Origin: SIG455 sp045646385
GTDB taxonomy: Bacteria; Bacillota; Clostridia; UMGS1810
Assembly: GCA_045646385.1 (NCBI GenBank)
Contig: JAZRKQ010000018.1
Location: 1-39,927 of the forward strand
Length of the DNA: 39,927 nucleotides
Direction of reading: 5' to 3'
The position numbers and the translations under genes were made by a program. Shown in pieces: positions 1 to 9,433 of this stretch (position 1 is its first letter; every line of letters begins with the position of its first letter). Below the pieces are notes generated by a model that was given only the letters and a program-made list of their open reading frames with translations, did not search any database and was not told where the DNA came from.

Positions 1-3000
1 AGGGTTATGGAGTGGAAGCACACATTCAGAAGTACTCACCCCTAATCCATACACACTTTTCTGGAGTAACCCCACAATGAAACAAGATATTACTGCAAAT
101 GGTGATCTTGTAACACTTACATTTGAGGTTCTTCCCAGTGCTGTAATAGGTAACGATTATGAAATTGAACTTATTTACAAAGAGATTACAAACTACAATG
201 AAGATGAGGTTGTTTTCAAAACAGTTAATGGTTCAATCACAGTTATCGACGAAGTTGTAGTTGGTCCTACATGGCCTGGTCAGGAAGTTCTTCAGCCGAT
301 TACATATGGTGACGAACTCTACAAAGCATTTAAAAATGCTGATGCTACAACAGGTGCATTTGCAGATGGTACAGTTAACATTGATACTGTAGATTACGAT
401 GGTAAATTCTATGTTAGAGATGTTAATGAGGTTCTTAATGCTACCGGAGATACTCCTTATCCGGCTAAAGTTTACTTTAAGGTAGCGGACGACGCAACAT
501 ATCCGGAAGACATTAAAGGCAGAATTATCGACAATGGTGCTCCTTATTACAACGTAACTGTTAACAAAGCAGCGTATGCTGGCACAATCACAGCCGTTCC
601 TGCTATTGCAAATTACACAGGCATTGCTATTGATTATAACGGTACTCTTACTTATAATGAGGCTGAAGTAGAACCCGGCACAATCACATATAGTGCAGAT
701 CCCATCAATGTTGGCACATACGATGTAACAATTCCGTTCACATCGCTCAATGCTAACTACGCTGATCCTGCTGATGTTAAAACAACACTTGAAATTAAAA
801 AAGCACTTGCTACTGAGATCACAGACGACGCTATTGTTTGGAATTTCAATGCAGGCGATTATGCAGATGCAGACGCTCTTGAAACCGCAATAGCACTTCC
901 TTCTGAAGTAAATGTTCTCTTTGGTGAATCATTAGCAGGAACTGTCGCTGCTGAATGGAGTGCAGCAGATAAAGAGTGGAAAGATAAAGGTGACGAAACA
1001 TATAAATATACCGCTACACTTTTAAGCGATAATATTGATGTTTCAACATTACCTGCATACATAGCAACCGTTAATGTTGCACCTGTTAATGCAACAATTG
1101 AAGGCGCTGTTGTAAGCAAGACGGCTATTTCTAAAAATGAAGCAGAAAATGCTACTGCTGAAACACTTGGTATTCCCTCAACGGTTGGAATTAAAATAGG
1201 TAATGATGAACCTATTAATGTTACACCTGTATGGGAAGAAGATATAGTTGCAAAAGTTAAATCTGCGGTAGCAGACGTAACAATCAATAATGTTGTTCCA
1301 GTAGATGTTAAACTTGATGTTGAAGCAACATTGGGTGATGACTACAAACACGTTACAGTTACAAATACAAATGCACTTGTTGTTTCAATTTTAATCTCTG
1401 ATAAGAAACTTGCTACTGTAACAGGTACATTTACTGTAGAAAATATTGTTTACGGTGAAACAGTTAGTGAAAATATCGACCTTTCTTGGGAATATGCTGA
1501 TGACAGTGCTTCCGGCGGAAATGCTGATTTTGTAATCACATACAAGGACGCTCAGAATAACATCAGTGAAACAAAACCCACAGCAGCAGGCACTTATACT
1601 GCTATTGCTACTTTAACACATAATGATTATTATGCTGAAACAATAGAAGATACATTCACAATCGCTAAGAAACCTATCACTCTTACTGTAGCAGATGCTT
1701 TTAAGACATACGGTGATGAAAACCCAACATTTGCACTTACTGAAGCAACACCTGAGGACCTCGGTCTTACATTTGATTGTGTTGCTACAACAACAACAAA
1801 TGCTGGTACTTACGACATTACATTAACAGCTACTAACCCCAACTATGAGTATACTTATAATAAAGGTACACTCACAATCAACAAAGCAGCCGTAACAGGC
1901 GCTCCCGTTATCAGTGGTGATGCAGTTGTAGGCGGAACACTTGCCGCTACATTCGCTAATGAGCAGGTAACCACATTCCAGTGGTATGTTGGTGGCGAAG
2001 CAGTAGTTGATGCTACAAGCGCTTACTATGTTCCTGTTATCGCAGATTCTAACAAAGCAATTACCGTTAAGGCAGTTGCAGGTGTAGACAATACAAACTA
2101 CACAGGTGAATCTGATTCAAGTGCTGCCGTAACAGTTGATAAGTACGAAATGACCGGTGTTGTTAATACAACTATCAACACAGAAACTCTTGAAGTAGGT
2201 ACAGATGTAACTGCAGATATTTCAGGTATTTACGGTAACGAAGTAATGGGACTCACATATACTTGGTATATCAATGGCGTTGCGGTTGAAGGCGAAACCG
2301 ATGAAACACTTACTATCCCTGCTGATGCAACAGGCGTTGTTACTGTAACAGTAACTCCTTCTGCTGACTACACAGGCTCAATCATCGCTACAGTTGGTAA
2401 AATTGGTATGAAATCACTCACAGGTAGCGTTGTTCTCAGCCTTGCTGACGAAGCACTCGAACCTGTAGTTGGTGCAGTTATCGAAGCGGTTGTTGACAGT
2501 GCTGTTGACGCTGCAAACTATGATTTAGTATGGACTGTTGATGGTGAAGCATCTGCTGTAACCGGAACAGAATATACAATCACAAACGCAGACCTCGGTA
2601 AAGAGATCAGCGCTAAAATCGTTGCTAAAGGTGACGAATACACAGGTGAAATCCTTTCACTTGATACTTACTATGTAGAACCCCTCGTTCCTTCAAATGT
2701 AGTTATCACTACAGAAGTAACAAAGAATTCTATCGCAGTAACAGTTACCGCAAACGCTAACGGTGCTGAAATTACAGACTACCTCATCACCCTTGGTGAT
2801 GCTGAGCCTGTATCAGCAACTATCGTTGAAGGCGTAGGTACTTACACATTCGAAGGTCTTGATTCTAAAACAACTTACACAATCACAGTTGTTGCTGTAA
2901 ACGGAGCAGGCAGAACAGAACCCGCAACTGCTACTGCTACTACACAAGCAGCAGGCGGCACACTTTCTCCTGTAACAGGCGGTGCTACAACCCCAACTAA

Positions 3001-4129
3001 ACCTTCTACACCTCCTGCAGATGAAACACCTTCTACAGGTGAGACACCTTCAACTGGTGAAACTGAAACACCTTCAACAACAATTACTGTTCCTGAAGCA
3101 GACGTTGTTGTAGAATCTAAAACAGAAACAGCAACAGTTCCTGCTGCTGACCTTAAAGACGCATCAGTAGTTGCTGCTACAGTAACAACTGAAAGCGGTG
3201 CTAAAGTTGACGTAACAGTTGACGTTGCTGAAAAAGCAGTTGACTCACTCACAGTTTCTGCTGACAAAGCAGACGCTGAAGTAACAGGTAAAGCGGCTGA
3301 CGGTATCGTTGGTGATGCTATCGAAGTTAAAGTTGACGCTAAGAGCGACGGCACAGCAGTTGCTGTTGAAGCAACAATCGCTATCGACGTTGAAGAACAG
3401 GCTTATGCTTATGCAGTAGACGAACTCGGTAACACAGTAAGACTTGAATCTGCTTATGATGCAGAAACAGGCAAACTCCTCGTTGCAGGCGTTGCAGACG
3501 GCACAATAGTTGCAGTTTCTACAACTGCTCCCGTAGATTTCGCAGATACTGCAGACAGATGGTCTCATAAAGAAGTTGCAAGAGCCGCTGACCTCGGCAT
3601 CGTAAACGGCAGAGGTACAAACGCTTATGCTCCCGCTGATCTCCTTACACGCAGCGAAACAAACAAACTTAAGAAAAACCTTGCAGAAGTTCTTAAACTT
3701 GAACTTACTGTAAACGCTGATGTTAAGATTGATACAGATCCTTCACACTGGTCTTATGAGTCTGACCTTTGGGCAGCTCAGACAGGTATCACATCAGGTA
3801 CAGGTACAACCGAAGATGGTACTGTAATCATCTCTGGCGAAAATCAGGTTGTAAGACAGGATTACATAACTCTGCTTGCAAGAATGGTTAAACTCGCTAT
3901 GGGCGATATATCTGTAGATGCGACAGGCATTAAATTTGCAGACGCAGCAGACGTTTCTGACTACGCAGCAGATGCATTTAACCTTCTCTCTTCAATAGGT
4001 ATTCTTAGAGGTAGCGCTGGTGAAAACGGCGTATACGCTAACCCGAAAGCAAATATCACCAGAGAAGAAGCGGCAGCACTTTCTAACAGAGTATACGAGT
4101 TTGTAAAAGTTATTAAGACTGCTAAATAA
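1..4129 (+). CDS. S-layer-anchored multidomain surface protein, 5' end outside window
   Basis: The reading frame is open from the left edge, with no stop between base 2 and the first ATG at 77, so the protein begins upstream and that ATG is probably internal. The first visible ~65 residues (NPTMKQDITANG, LVTLTFEV, then VNGSITV) resemble the C-terminal strands of a cohesin-type beta domain. There follow Ig-like modules, including an MBG-type domain at about 1666-1890 (TYGDENPTF, NAGTYDITL), and three related repeats of ~85 residues at about 1890-2140, 2147-2400 and 2410-2660, each with a W..(V/I).G core and ending in YTG. A fibronectin-III-like domain lies at about 2690-2950, then a Thr/Pro/Ser/Glu linker (2985-3095), an Ala/Val-rich region, and three SLH repeats at about 3530-4110 (FADTADRWSHKEVARAADLG, DPSHWSYE, FADAADVSDYA). 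SLH domains bind cell-wall polymer, so the protein is exported and sits in or on the S-layer. Function beyond a structural or adhesive role is not visible. The architecture is clear; the cohesin reading is tentative. Confidence 0.85.
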   Translation, partial: GLWSGSTHSEVLTPNPYTLFWSNPTMKQDITANGDLVTLTFEVLPSAVIGNDYEIELIYKEITNYNEDEVVFKTVNGSITVIDEVVVGPTWPGQEVLQPITYGDELYKAFKNADATTGAFADGTVNIDTVDYDGKFYVRDVNEVLNATGDTPYPAKVYFKVADDATYPEDIKGRIIDNGAPYYNVTVNKAAYAGTITAVPAIANYTGIAIDYNGTLTYNEAEVEPGTITYSADPINVGTYDVTIPFTSLNANYADPADVKTTLEIKKALATEITDDAIVWNFNAGDYADADALETAIALPSEVNVLFGESLAGTVAAEWSAADKEWKDKGDETYKYTATLLSDNIDVSTLPAYIATVNVAPVNATIEGAVVSKTAISKNEAENATAETLGIPSTVGIKIGNDEPINVTPVWEEDIVAKVKSAVADVTINNVVPVDVKLDVEATLGDDYKHVTVTNTNALVVSILISDKKLATVTGTFTVENIVYGETVSENIDLSWEYADDSASGGNADFVITYKDAQNNISETKPTAAGTYTAIATLTHNDYYAETIEDTFTIAKKPITLTVADAFKTYGDENPTFALTEATPEDLGLTFDCVATTTTNAGTYDITLTATNPNYEYTYNKGTLTINKAAVTGAPVISGDAVVGGTLAATFANEQVTTFQWYVGGEAVVDATSAYYVPVIADSNKAITVKAVAGVDNTNYTGESDSSAAVTVDKYEMTGVVNTTINTETLEVGTDVTADISGIYGNEVMGLTYTWYINGVAVEGETDETLTIPADATGVVTVTVTPSADYTGSIIATVGKIGMKSLTGSVVLSLADEALEPVVGAVIEAVVDSAVDAANYDLVWTVDGEASAVTGTEYTITNADLGKEISAKIVAKGDEYTGEILSLDTYYVEPLVPSNVVITTEVTKNSIAVTVTANANGAEITDYLITLGDAEPVSATIVEGVGTYTFEGLDSKTTYTITVVAVNGAGRTEPATATATTQAAGGTLSPVTGGATTPTKPSTPPADETPSTGETPSTGETETPSTTITVPEADVVVESKTETATVPAADLKDASVVAATVTTESGAKVDVTVDVAEKAVDSLTVSADKADAEVTGKAADGIVGDAIEVKVDAKSDGTAVAVEATIAIDVEEQAYAYAVDELGNTVRLESAYDAETGKLLVAGVADGTIVAVSTTAPVDFADTADRWSHKEVARAADLGIVNGRGTNAYAPADLLTRSETNKLKKNLAEVLKLELTVNADVKIDTDPSHWSYESDLWAAQTGITSGTGTTEDGTVIISGENQVVRQDYITLLARMVKLAMGDISVDATGIKFADAADVSDYAADAFNLLSSIGILRGSAGENGVYANPKANITREEAAALSNRVYEFVKVIKTAK

Positions 4130-4150
4130 TTAAAACAGTTATCTGTTTAA

Positions 4151-4180
4151 AAGAAGAGCACTTATGTGCTCTTCTTTTTT
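4151..4180 (+). terminator. Intrinsic terminator of surface-protein gene
   Basis: An 11-bp perfect stem (AAGAAGAGCAC / GTGCTCTTCTT) with a TTAT loop runs directly into a T tract, 21 bases after the stop codon. Confidence 0.93.
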
Positions 4181-4212
4181 GGTGATTTCAAATTATTTCT
4201 TTTGCCCTATGG

Positions 4213-4241
4213 TTGACAAACCCTAAAAACTGAAATATAAT
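4213..4241 (+). promoter_or_regulatory. Sigma-A promoter of trpB
   Basis: TTGACA at 4213-4218, a 17-bp spacer, then TATAAT at 4236-4241: a full consensus match, 56 bases before the trpB start. No leader peptide, T-box or attenuator is visible between promoter and gene. Confidence 0.9.
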
Positions 4242-4297
4242 ATATAGGTAATGTTTATTTGAAAACACATATTTATTATATAAACGGAGAGATAACT

Positions 4298-5485
4298 ATG
4301 ATTAATTTTCCCGATGAACATGGATTCTTCGGCGAACATGGCGGTGTGTTCGTTTCAGACGAACTGAAACCCGTTATGGCGGAAATAAGAGAAGAATTTT
4401 TAAAGTGCAAAAACGACCCTTCCTTTGTAGAGGAGTTTAAGGACTACCTGCACAATTATGTGGGCAGACCTACACCTTTATATTTTGCGCATCGCTTAAC
4501 GGAGCGTCTTGGCGGTGCTAAAATCTATCTTAAACGCGAGGATCTTAACCACACAGGTTCACATAAAATCAACAATGCAATCGGTCAGGTGCTTCTTGCA
4601 AAACGTCTTGGTAAAAAAAGAGTTATTGCCGAAACGGGTGCAGGTCAGCACGGTGTTGCAACCGCTACTGCTTGTGCTATGTTTAATATGGAGTGTATCG
4701 TTTATATGGGCGAGGAGGATATCCGCCGTCAGGAACTTAATGTATTCCGTATGAAATTGCTGGGCGCAAATGTGGTTTCTGTAACTCAGGGCACAAAAAC
4801 TTTAAAAGATGCTATAGACGTTGCTTTGGCAGACCTTGCGGCTAATTATAAAGATACTTATTATATGATTGGCTCGGCAGTAGGCCCTGATCCGTATCCG
4901 CAGATGGTTAAATTCTTCCAGTCCGTTATTGGCGAAGAAACTATAGAACAGTCAAAAGCAGCGGAGGGTGTGCTTCCGGATTACGTCCTTGCTTGCGTTG
5001 GCGGCGGCAGTAATGCAGTTGGTATGTTTGCACCATTTTATAACGAGAAAACTGCGCTTATCGGCATTGAACCTGCAGGAAAGGGTCTTGAAACCGGTAT
5101 GCACGCTGCAACATTGTGCGCAGGAACTCCCGGAGTGCTTCACGGTTTTAAATCGTACCTGCTTCAGGACGAAAACGGCGAGCCCCTGCCTGCATACTCT
5201 GTATCAGCAGGACTTGACTACCCCGGTGTGGGTCCCGAACACAGTTTTTATAAGGACAGCGGCAGAGCACAGTACGTAACTGTTACTGACGACGAAGCGC
5301 TTGACGCATTCTGTCTGCTTTGTGAGGAAGAGGGTATTATCCCCGCACTTGAGAGTTCACACGCAGTTGCTTATGCCGTAAAACTTGCTCCCACGCTTGA
5401 TAAAGATAAAATATTAGTAATTAACCTTTCAGGCCGCGGAGATAAAGACGTTCATCAGGTACTTGAAATTCTTAATAAAAAATAA
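4298..5485 (+). CDS. trpB: Tryptophan synthase beta chain
   Basis: Catalyses condensation of indole with L-serine to tryptophan, using pyridoxal phosphate in the cytoplasm. The 395-residue length is normal for TrpB. The PLP lysine is K90 in LNHTGSHKINN, the phosphate-binding loop is CVGGGSNA near residue 235, and the PTPLYFA and GAGQHG motifs are present. The ATG at 4298 follows GGAGA by 7 bases; an in-frame TTG at 4259 lies too close to the promoter and has no ribosome site. The gene stands alone between its own promoter and terminator, with no trpA or other trp gene in the window. It could pair with a distant TrpA or act on free indole; the sequence resembles the standard TrpB1 type rather than the longer TrpB2. 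Confidence 0.95.
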   Translation: MINFPDEHGFFGEHGGVFVSDELKPVMAEIREEFLKCKNDPSFVEEFKDYLHNYVGRPTPLYFAHRLTERLGGAKIYLKREDLNHTGSHKINNAIGQVLLAKRLGKKRVIAETGAGQHGVATATACAMFNMECIVYMGEEDIRRQELNVFRMKLLGANVVSVTQGTKTLKDAIDVALADLAANYKDTYYMIGSAVGPDPYPQMVKFFQSVIGEETIEQSKAAEGVLPDYVLACVGGGSNAVGMFAPFYNEKTALIGIEPAGKGLETGMHAATLCAGTPGVLHGFKSYLLQDENGEPLPAYSVSAGLDYPGVGPEHSFYKDSGRAQYVTVTDDEALDAFCLLCEEEGIIPALESSHAVAYAVKLAPTLDKDKILVINLSGRGDKDVHQVLEILNKK

Positions 5486-5495
5486 GACAAAAATT

Positions 5496-5519
5496 AAAGC
5501 CTCCTTTTCAGGAGGCTTT
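5496..5519. terminator. Bidirectional terminator between trpB and ruvB
   Basis: A 9-bp stem (AAAGCCTCC / GGAGGCTTT) with a TTTTCA loop sits between the convergent trpB and ruvB genes. T-rich sequence follows on both strands, so it probably ends both transcripts. Confidence 0.85.
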
Positions 5520-5529
5520 TGAATTTATA

Positions 5530-6534
5530 TTACTTTTCAAACGGAATATTAAAATGCTCGTACGCAAGTTTTGAAACTACTCTGCCCTTGGGAGTTCTGT
5601 TTATAAACCCAAGTTGCAGCAGATAAGGCTCGTATACATCTTCTATAGTTGTTGCATCTTCGCCAATTGTTGCCGCCAATGTATCAAGACCAACAGGACC
5701 GCCGCCGAAGTTGCGTATCATGGTGCGTATCATATTACTGTCGGTGGCATCTAACCCGATTTTGTCGACCTCAATACGTGTAAGTGCCGCATCTGCAACT
5801 TCTTTCGTTATAACACCATCGTATTTAACCTGCGCAAAGTCACGCACTCTTCGAAGCAGACGGTTTGCAATTCTGGGTGTCCCGCGTGAGCGTGAAGCAA
5901 TCTCTGCTGCACCATCATCTTCAATGCTTACACCGAGTATATTTGCACTGCGTTTAACTATGTCCGCAAGTTGCGCAGGTGTGTATAAATCAAGACGTGA
6001 TATAACGCCGAAACGGTCACGCAAAGGAGATGTCATATTACCTGCTTTTGTGGTTGCGCCCACAAGTGTGAATTTTGGTAAGTCAAGCCTTATAGATCGA
6101 GCGCTCGGGCCTTTACCGATAATTATATCAAGCGCAAAATCCTCCATAGCAGGATAGAGCACTTCTTCAACGCTGTGACTTAATCTGTGTATCTCGTCAA
6201 TAAACAGAACGTCGTGCTCTGAAAGGTTAGTAAGAAGCGCCGCCAAATCGCCCGGTTTTTCTATAGCCGGGCCGCTTGTTATACGAAGATTAACACCCAT
6301 CTCGTTTGCTATAATGTTTGCAAGCGTGGTTTTACCCAATCCCGGAGGTCCGTAGAGCAAAACGTGGTCAAGTGCGTCTTTACGGCTTTTTGCGGCTTCA
6401 ATGTATATTTTAAGGTTTTCTTTAACTTTATCCTGACCGACATATTCGCTTAAAACTCTTGGACGCAGACCGACTTCGGTTTCGCTGTCCTCGCCAAGCA
6501 CTTCGCCGGTTACAATTCTTTCGTCTAAATCCAT
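5530..6534 (-). CDS. ruvB: Holliday junction branch migration ATPase RuvB
   Basis: Hexameric AAA+ motor that drives branch migration of Holliday junctions together with RuvA. Its 334 residues match the family. The Walker A motif GPPGLGKTT is at residues 62-70, the Walker B motif LFIDEIH at 110-116, the sensor and arginine-finger segment TSPLRDRFG around 168-176, and the C-terminal winged-helix signature NRTPKGRV is near the end. It is the last gene of a minus-strand ruvC-ruvA-ruvB operon, 15 bases after ruvA. Confidence 0.97.
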   Translation of the reverse strand: MDLDERIVTGEVLGEDSETEVGLRPRVLSEYVGQDKVKENLKIYIEAAKSRKDALDHVLLYGPPGLGKTTLANIIANEMGVNLRITSGPAIEKPGDLAALLTNLSEHDVLFIDEIHRLSHSVEEVLYPAMEDFALDIIIGKGPSARSIRLDLPKFTLVGATTKAGNMTSPLRDRFGVISRLDLYTPAQLADIVKRSANILGVSIEDDGAAEIASRSRGTPRIANRLLRRVRDFAQVKYDGVITKEVADAALTRIEVDKIGLDATDSNMIRTMIRNFGGGPVGLDTLAATIGEDATTIEDVYEPYLLQLGFINRTPKGRVVSKLAYEHFNIPFEK

Positions 6535-6549
6535 AATTTATCTCCCGTT

Positions 6550-7149
6550 TTAAAACAGTTTTTTAAGCGCCTGTTTAACTATTTCTTCTACGTTGCCTGC
6601 ATCACTGACCGATGCAACGGCTTTCTGCGCTTCGTTTGCGCTGTAACCTAGTACCATAAGCGCGCTTACAGCCTCGCTTTGTGCAGATGTATCGACAGGA
6701 GCAACCTGCTCAAATGCGTCTGTAGCGTCTGATACAAGGCTTTCGTTTTTAATCTTGTCTTTAAGTTCAAGCGATATTCTCTGTGCAGTTTTTGTACCAA
6801 TACCTGATGCCTGCTTTATTGTTGCAATGTCGCCCGTTACTATGCTGAGTGCCAGTTTAGACGGATTTGCCACAGAAAGCACCGCCGTAGCACCTTTAGC
6901 GCCAACACCCGATACCGTTATAAGCAATTCAAATAATGTAAGTTCTTCCTTTGTGGAAAATCCGTACAAGTCCATAATACCTTCTTTTATGTACATATAC
7001 GTGTAAAAGGTTGCTTTTTCACCCGATATAACAGATGTGTCCTGCAAGGTGTTGAGCGATGTAAATATTTTAAAACCAACGCCGTTTACGTCTACCACAA
7101 CAAAGTTAGCAGATTTTTCGGCAACTCTGCCCGTTATATAACTAAACAT
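6550..7149 (-). CDS. ruvA: Holliday junction DNA-binding protein RuvA
   Basis: Tetrameric protein that binds four-way junctions and loads RuvB. Its 199 residues show the N-terminal OB-fold beginning MFSYITGRVAEK, paired helix-hairpin-helix segments (LLITVSGVGAKGA near 72-84 and IKQASGIGTKTAQRI near 110-124), an Asp/Ala/Val-rich flexible linker, and the C-terminal RuvB-binding domain (SALMVLGYSANEAQKAV). The start overlaps the end of ruvC by 8 bases, indicating translational coupling. Confidence 0.97.
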   Translation of the reverse strand: MFSYITGRVAEKSANFVVVDVNGVGFKIFTSLNTLQDTSVISGEKATFYTYMYIKEGIMDLYGFSTKEELTLFELLITVSGVGAKGATAVLSVANPSKLALSIVTGDIATIKQASGIGTKTAQRISLELKDKIKNESLVSDATDAFEQVAPVDTSAQSEAVSALMVLGYSANEAQKAVASVSDAGNVEEIVKQALKKLF

Positions 7150-7633
7150 TGAATAATCCTCCTATTCTGTAGGAATGCGCATGGCAAACGGCAAGTGCCA
7201 ATCCGTCAGCCACGTCATCGGGCTTAGGAATGGCTTTTAAGTTAAGAATACTTTTAACCATCTGTTGCACCTGAATTTTTTCTGCCCTTCCGTAGCCGAC
7301 AACTGCCTGCTTAACCTGAAGCGGTGTATACTCTGCTACGGTAAGACCTTTGTTTACCGCCGCCAGCAGAATAACGCCCCTTGCCTGACCAACCTGAATA
7401 GCCGTTTTTGCATTTGTGTTGAAAAAAAGTTCTTCTACCGCTACACATTCAGGCTTGTAAGTGTCAATAAGTTCGCACAGGTCGTCGTATATAGATTTTA
7501 GTCTGTCTTCAAGTTTCTCTCCGGCTTTTGTGGTTATGGCGCGGTAGTCCACTACCGAAAATTTGTTGCCCGTGTAATCCACTATCCCGCAACCCACTAT
7601 GGCAAAGCCGGGGTCTATACCTAAAATTCGCAT
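7142..7633 (-). CDS. ruvC: Crossover junction endodeoxyribonuclease RuvC
   Basis: Dimeric resolvase that cuts Holliday junctions symmetrically. Its 163 residues carry the acidic metal site of the RNase H-like fold: D7 (ILGIDPG), E67 (VAVEELFFN), and D140 and D143 (KPDDVADGLALA). It is the first gene of the ruvCAB operon, preceded by AGAGAGG and a promoter at 7663-7691. Confidence 0.97.
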   Translation of the reverse strand: MRILGIDPGFAIVGCGIVDYTGNKFSVVDYRAITTKAGEKLEDRLKSIYDDLCELIDTYKPECVAVEELFFNTNAKTAIQVGQARGVILLAAVNKGLTVAEYTPLQVKQAVVGYGRAEKIQVQQMVKSILNLKAIPKPDDVADGLALAVCHAHSYRIGGLFNV

Positions 7634-7662
7634 ATTAAAACCTCTCTTTTAATACTATCTCT

Positions 7663-7691
7663 ATTTTATCAATATCCGGCTGAAAAATCAA
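7663..7691 (-). promoter_or_regulatory. Sigma-A promoter of ruvCAB
   Basis: On the minus strand TTGATT (7686-7691), a 17-bp spacer and TAAAAT (7663-7668) lie 30 bases upstream of the ruvC start. No LexA/SOS box of the GAAC-N4-GTTC type was noticed here. Confidence 0.65.
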
Positions 7692-7781
7692 TAGATAGAC
7701 AATCAAAATTATATTTTATATGACATACACGTTAAAATTACATTACAAAAACAAGGCACCTCAAAAAAATGTCGAATAATA

Positions 7782-7790
7782 TGTTATAAT
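7782..7790 (+). promoter_or_regulatory. Extended -10 promoter of amidase gene
   Basis: TGTTATAAT is an extended -10 box with a full TATAAT at 7785-7790, 38 bases before the amidase start codon. No convincing -35 box is present 17 bases upstream, as is usual for extended -10 promoters. Confidence 0.5.
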
Positions 7791-7827
7791 GGTAACGTGC
7801 TATTATCACATTTTTCGGAGGTGAAGC

Positions 7828-9306
7828 ATGAGGAAGTTTGTAATACTTGCAATTTTGATATACTGCATGCTTACGTGTATAAGCGTAAGTGCTGACGACA
7901 TTCAGTTATATATGTTTGGCGAAGAGATTGCCTGCGACGTTGCTCCCGTTATAGAGGACGGCAGAACTTTAGTTCCCGTACGCGCTATATCCGAGGGCGG
8001 AATGGGCGCAGATGTTAAATGGAACGGCAAACTTAAACTTGTTACAGTTTTAAAAGACGAAATGGAAATACTTTTAACTATTGGCGAGAGGGAAGTTATA
8101 GTAAACGGAGAAACAAAAAAACTTGATGTACCTGCAAAACTTATAGATGACCGTACTATGGTACCCGTGCGCTTTATCGGCGAAACTTTTGATTACGACG
8201 TAGAGTGGGATAATGAAAACAGACGTGTTGTAATTGACGAAAAGACAAACGGAGCAATAGAAAAAATAGATGTTGAGGAAACAGAAAACGATAATCTTTT
8301 AAATATTAAACTGTCCCAGTACGAAGAACCCGATATTTTCACGCTTAAAGAACCTTTCCGCATAGTGCTTGATTTTAAACAGACCAAGTTCGACGGTCAT
8401 GACGATAAACTAAACATTGGCTCACCATTTATCAAGCAGGTGCGCTGGGCAGATCACGACGGCTACTACAGAGTTGTTATAGAATGTACTGACGAGCAAC
8501 CTTATAAATTTGTGCAGACCGGTCACGATAAATTCAGTATAATAGTCGGCTCACCCGAAACTAAAGTAGTTATAGACGAAGAAAAAACCGAAGATAAGAA
8601 AGACGAGAATAAGCAAGAAGACAATAAAGATACAACTGAAAAAGAGGAAGAAAGAAAACCTTTAGACCGTACAGGACCCAAGAAAAACCCAAGCGGAAAA
8701 GGTCCGCTTGTTGTAATAGACGCAGGTCATGGCGGTAAAGACTCAGGCGCACTCGGCAGAGATGAAGAGGGCGAAGTTATCTATAATGAAGATGACGAGA
8801 TTGCCGTTATGGAAAAAGACATTAATCTTGCCGTTGCACTTAAAACGTATAAATATTTGTATAACGAGGGCGTTAATGTAATGATGACGCGTGATGATGA
8901 CGAGTTTATAGAACTGCGTGATATTGCCGATATAGCAAACGATGCCGAAGCAACGCTTTTTGTAAGTATACATAGCAATTCTGTTGACGGCGTACCAACT
9001 GCAAACGGAACAGAAGTCCTTTATTACGATACTGACGAAAAAACAGAGTATGGCATATCCAGTAAAGACTTGGCGGATAATATCCTTGTGTATATGGTAG
9101 ACGTTGGAGATATGCTTGACAGAGGATTAAGAGAACGTCCCGGTCTTGCGGTGCTTAAATGGACTGAAATGCCTGCCGCACTTGTGGAACTTGGCTTTGT
9201 TACAAATGCAGATGACCAGCAAAAACTCATTGATCCGTCATGGCAGGAAGACGCCGCATGGGGCATAGCGCAGGGTATAATACGTTCGCTTGAAGATATG
9301 GAATAG
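7828..9306 (+). CDS. Secreted N-acetylmuramoyl-L-alanine amidase (Amidase_3)
   Basis: Zinc hydrolase that cuts the amide bond between N-acetylmuramic acid and L-alanine in peptidoglycan, acting outside the membrane. A signal peptide covers about residues 1-22 (MRKFVILAILIYCML to SVSA). Two copper-amine-oxidase-N-like repeats follow (GRTLVPVRAISEG near 50 and DRTMVPVRFIGE near 111), then an AMIN-like domain (about 165-250), a Lys/Glu/Asp-rich linker (about 250-290), and the Amidase_3 catalytic domain. Zinc ligands are H301 (IDAGHGG), E329 (MEKDINLAV) and H382 (VSIHSN); the catalytic glutamate is E454 (ALVELGF). RBS CGGAGGTG precedes the ATG. In spore formers such enzymes serve cell separation or sporulation; the sequence does not decide which. 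Confidence 0.93.
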   Translation: MRKFVILAILIYCMLTCISVSADDIQLYMFGEEIACDVAPVIEDGRTLVPVRAISEGGMGADVKWNGKLKLVTVLKDEMEILLTIGEREVIVNGETKKLDVPAKLIDDRTMVPVRFIGETFDYDVEWDNENRRVVIDEKTNGAIEKIDVEETENDNLLNIKLSQYEEPDIFTLKEPFRIVLDFKQTKFDGHDDKLNIGSPFIKQVRWADHDGYYRVVIECTDEQPYKFVQTGHDKFSIIVGSPETKVVIDEEKTEDKKDENKQEDNKDTTEKEEERKPLDRTGPKKNPSGKGPLVVIDAGHGGKDSGALGRDEEGEVIYNEDDEIAVMEKDINLAVALKTYKYLYNEGVNVMMTRDDDEFIELRDIADIANDAEATLFVSIHSNSVDGVPTANGTEVLYYDTDEKTEYGISSKDLADNILVYMVDVGDMLDRGLRERPGLAVLKWTEMPAALVELGFVTNADDQQKLIDPSWQEDAAWGIAQGIIRSLEDME

Positions 9307-9317
9307 ATGAAAAATAC

Positions 9318-9348
9318 AGAGCAACTCTTAATGGTTTGCTCTTGTTTT
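9318..9348 (+). terminator. Probable terminator after amidase gene
   Basis: A 7-bp stem (AGAGCAA / TTGCTCT) with an 11-base loop is followed by TGTTTTTT. The stem is short, so efficiency is uncertain. Confidence 0.6.
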
Positions 9349-9433
9349 TTACTTTTTTGTATTTACAACTATTTTCAATTGTGTTAAAATGGTTATAATG
9401 GATAAATATATAATGTAAAAGGAGATAGATTAA

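Noticed and set aside
2875..3568. Minus-strand open frames inside the surface-protein gene
   Set aside because: Long shadow frames arise from the Ala/Thr/Val-rich repeats with biased codons; no start signals or domains.
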